In this document: positions 6,927 to 7,702 of the stretch, one piece after another | How positions within the stretch are numbered: position 1 is the stretch's first letter | Layout of the letters: each line of letters begins with the position of its first letter | From: JBIOWF01 sp044868295 | GTDB lineage: Bacteria > Actinomycetota > Actinomycetes > Streptosporangiales > Streptosporangiaceae | Length of the DNA: 7,702 nt | NCBI GenBank assembly: GCA_044868295.1 | Contig: JBIOWF010000195.1 | Span: forward strand, 1 to 7,702 | Direction: 5' to 3' | Notes under the pieces: model-generated | Told to the model about the DNA's origin: nothing | Databases searched by the model: none | The model's input: only the letters and a program-made list of their open reading frames with translations | Program-made: the position numbers and the translations under genes

Positions 6927-7041
6927 TCCGCAGGTCTGGAGCTGGTGGGACCGGGTCGGTACCGAACGGGTCCGCAGGTCTGGAGCGACCTGGGTCGGCT
7001 CAGTAGGGCAGTTGCCGGCCTGAGGGGGTGCGCAGGTCTGG
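6927..7041 (-). repeat. Degenerate tandem copies of the peptide's PDLR coding motif
   Basis: On the plus strand TCCGCAGGTCTGG occurs exactly at 6927-6939 and 6971-6983, and with one mismatch at 7029-7041. The last lies inside the intact peptide gene, where the minus strand reads P-D-L-R. The two outer copies fall beyond that gene's stop and read as DLRTRS and DLRIPLG before losing resemblance. The spacings are 58 and 44 bases. An exact inverse copy lies at 6834-6846, just after the response-regulator stop. They look like decayed duplications of the peptide's 3' half. Confidence 0.65.
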
Positions 7042-7092
7042 GGAGACCCGGGCGGAGGGCTTGCGGGTCTTGCGGATCTGGATCTGACGCAT
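7000..7092 (-). CDS. Putative 30-residue Arg-rich peptide, copy 2 (intact)
   Basis: I do not recognise a family. The peptide begins MRQIQIRKTR and ends DLRTPSGRQLPY. It has six Arg, two Lys and one Asp, so it is strongly basic, with no Cys, no signal peptide and no membrane helix. AGGAG lies nine bases before the ATG. It is the last gene of module copy 2, following the HATPase stub and DUF5999. The evidence that it is a real gene is the comparison with 2361-2453: among the last twelve sense codons, six differ only silently, one changes the residue (Q27 to P) and five are identical. The middle (residues 11-18) is variable. Possible roles include a peptide ligand or inhibitor for the HATPase, a nucleic-acid-binding peptide, or a precursor peptide; none is shown. 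No modification enzyme is nearby. Confidence 0.65.
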   Translation of the reverse strand: MRQIQIRKTRKPSARVSPDLRTPSGRQLPY

Positions 7093-7125
7093 GGTGTGAA
7101 GCTCCTGTCGTATGCCTGGGGGCGC

Positions 7126-7197
7126 TCAGCGCCTGGAGAGAGGCTGCGGCCGCTCGGACCGGACGGCCGGGGCCAAGGTTGCGGTGAGCCGATTCAT
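7126..7197 (-). pseudogene. 23-codon stub at the HATPase position of module copy 2
   Basis: An ATG at 7197 overlaps the DUF5999 stop as ATGA, exactly as the intact HATPase start does at 3024. The stub begins MNRLTATL where the HATPase begins MNETSATL. It then loses all resemblance and ends at TGA 7128-7126 after PLSRR. None of the N, G1 or G2 ATPase motifs is present. The simplest reading is a large deletion of the HATPase body that left the coupled start. Expression as a short peptide cannot be excluded. Confidence 0.65.
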
Positions 7198-7409
7198 GCC
7201 GCACATCCGACGAGGTCACGGGTAGGAGCGCTGCTGAGGTCACGGGCGGGAACGCTGCGTCCGTCAGGGAGCAGTTCGCCGGAGTCATCGAAAACGACCA
7301 CGCCGTTGCACAGCAGACCCCAGCCCTGCTCCGGATGGAAGGCCACGAGTTGCGCGGCGTCATGATCGGATGCGTATGCGGATGGGCACTGAGGCTGGTG
7401 CTGGCACAT
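7194..7409 (-). CDS. DUF5999 family small protein, copy 2
   Basis: This 71-residue paralogue of the protein at 3021-3215 shares MCQHQPQCPSA and HPEQGWGLLCNGVVVF, with FDDSGELLPDG in place of FEDTGELLPDG. The C-terminus differs: ARDLSSAPTRDLVGCAA against AHRALYGCAA. The conserved C2, H4, C8, H25 and C34 are all kept. I chose ATG 7409, preceded by AAGGAA at seven bases. An upstream in-frame start at 7454 would add 15 residues that have no counterpart in copy 1. It is the first gene of the second module, and the HATPase that overlaps copy 1 is reduced here to a stub. The function is unknown; its retention in both copies suggests it is useful without a neighbouring HATPase. Confidence 0.88.
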   Translation of the reverse strand: MCQHQPQCPSAYASDHDAAQLVAFHPEQGWGLLCNGVVVFDDSGELLPDGRSVPARDLSSAPTRDLVGCAA

Positions 7410-7549
7410 GGTCTTGTTCCTTAGATCCTCGCCGAACTGTGGTGTAGCTCTCAACTGACACCCTCAGCATGTGCATGACAGCGGCACGGGGACGACGGGA
7501 TAAACCCCCGTATGGGTACCCGTTCCTACCTACGTAGGTACTACGTATG
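7254..7549. repeat. Module copy 2: duplicated DUF5999 coding region plus leader and promoter
   Basis: This is the partner of 3055-3350. Coding-region differences are mostly at third codon positions, and the leader (7410-7487) differs by substitutions and small indels. The distal 62 bases are nearly unchanged. This copy lacks the HATPase body but has the intact peptide gene. The level of divergence points to an old duplication or separate acquisition rather than a recent event. Confidence 0.9.
7488..7549 (-). promoter_or_regulatory. Conserved promoter/operator block of DUF5999 module, copy 2
   Basis: This block holds the perfect 14-bp palindrome TACCTACGTAGGTA (7527-7540) and the overlapping inverted repeat TACGTAG (7531-7537) and CTACGTA (7541-7547). 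GGGTACCC is at 7514-7521. On the minus strand GGAAC is followed after 16 bases by GTTTATC, close to the ECF-sigma pattern. The four differences from copy 1 leave both symmetrical elements in place. On the circular reading, the DUF5999 gene and the STAND gene are divergent and share 366 bases of upstream DNA. The stretch 7550-7575 shows nothing recognisable. Confidence 0.55.
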
Positions 7550-7575
7550 GCACCCGTCGCCGGGGGTCTTCATGT

Positions 7576-7702
7576 CCCGGATTCGCCTGCCACACAGGGC
7601 TTCCAGCACTCGGGGACGCCCCGCGTAGATCGTCTTCCTACGGGGGTGGCGCGACGCGCCTACGTTGGCGCGCGAAAACGATGGCGCACCCCTTGACCAG
7701 CG
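7576..7702. repeat. Right copy of exact 127-bp terminal direct repeat
   Basis: This is identical to 1-127. Read as one circle, base 7575 is followed by base 1, and the DNA continues from the DUF5999 copy 2 promoter directly into the STAND gene upstream region. Confidence 0.97.

Noticed and set aside
5903..7363. 486-residue minus-strand open frame across the regulator and intergenic region
   Set aside because: It runs antisense to the response regulator and out of frame with DUF5999 copy 2 and the peptide gene. The sequence is Pro/Arg/Ser-rich without a recognisable domain.
7195..7454. Longer DUF5999 copy 2 starting at 7454
   Set aside because: The extra 15 residues have no counterpart in copy 1, and ATG 7409 has its own AAGGAA ribosome binding site and matches the family N-terminus.
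1..7702. tRNA, rRNA, CRISPR array, insertion sequence or replication origin
   Set aside because: I saw no cloverleaf, regular spaced repeat array, transposase with terminal inverted repeats, or iteron or DnaA-box cluster.

Overview
This GC-rich window has the codon bias of an actinomycete. The gene families point the same way: a STAND/AfsR-like ATPase regulator, an RsbW-like HATPase overlapping a DUF5999 gene, and a NarL-type two-component pair. Streptosporangiales or Streptomycetales is my inference; there is no rRNA or other marker to settle it.

The first 127 bases are repeated exactly as the last 127. The sequence therefore closes into a circle of 7575 bp. That could be a small circular or tandemly amplified element, or an assembly-graph cycle closed by a 127-base overlap. 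I see no replication, partition, mobilisation, integrase or phage gene, so a self-replicating plasmid is not supported.

Layout: 201-2279 (+) is a STAND-type ATPase/TPR regulator that ends where relatives would begin a LuxR-type DNA-binding domain. 2361-3350 (-) is a compact module read from a conserved promoter block: DUF5999, then an overlapping HATPase, then a 30-codon Arg-rich peptide gene broken by an internal TAG. 3560-4278 (-) is the wreck of an MFS transporter. 4318-6159 and 6152-6820 (+) are an overlapping histidine kinase and response-regulator pair, both apparently intact. 6821-6999 holds a strong hairpin and decayed repeats of the peptide's coding motif. 7000-7549 (-) is a second copy of the module: an intact peptide gene, a 23-codon stub where the HATPase should be, DUF5999, and the same promoter block.

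The most novel element is the small peptide. Its two copies keep the same C-terminal residues while half of those codons differ at silent positions, which indicates selection on the protein. The two module copies are broken in complementary ways: one keeps the HATPase but has a stop in the peptide gene, the other keeps the peptide but has lost the HATPase. Together they could supply one full DUF5999-HATPase-peptide set. How this links to the STAND regulator or the two-component system is unknown, although CGTAG/CTACG half-sites occur upstream of both DUF5999 genes and of the STAND gene.
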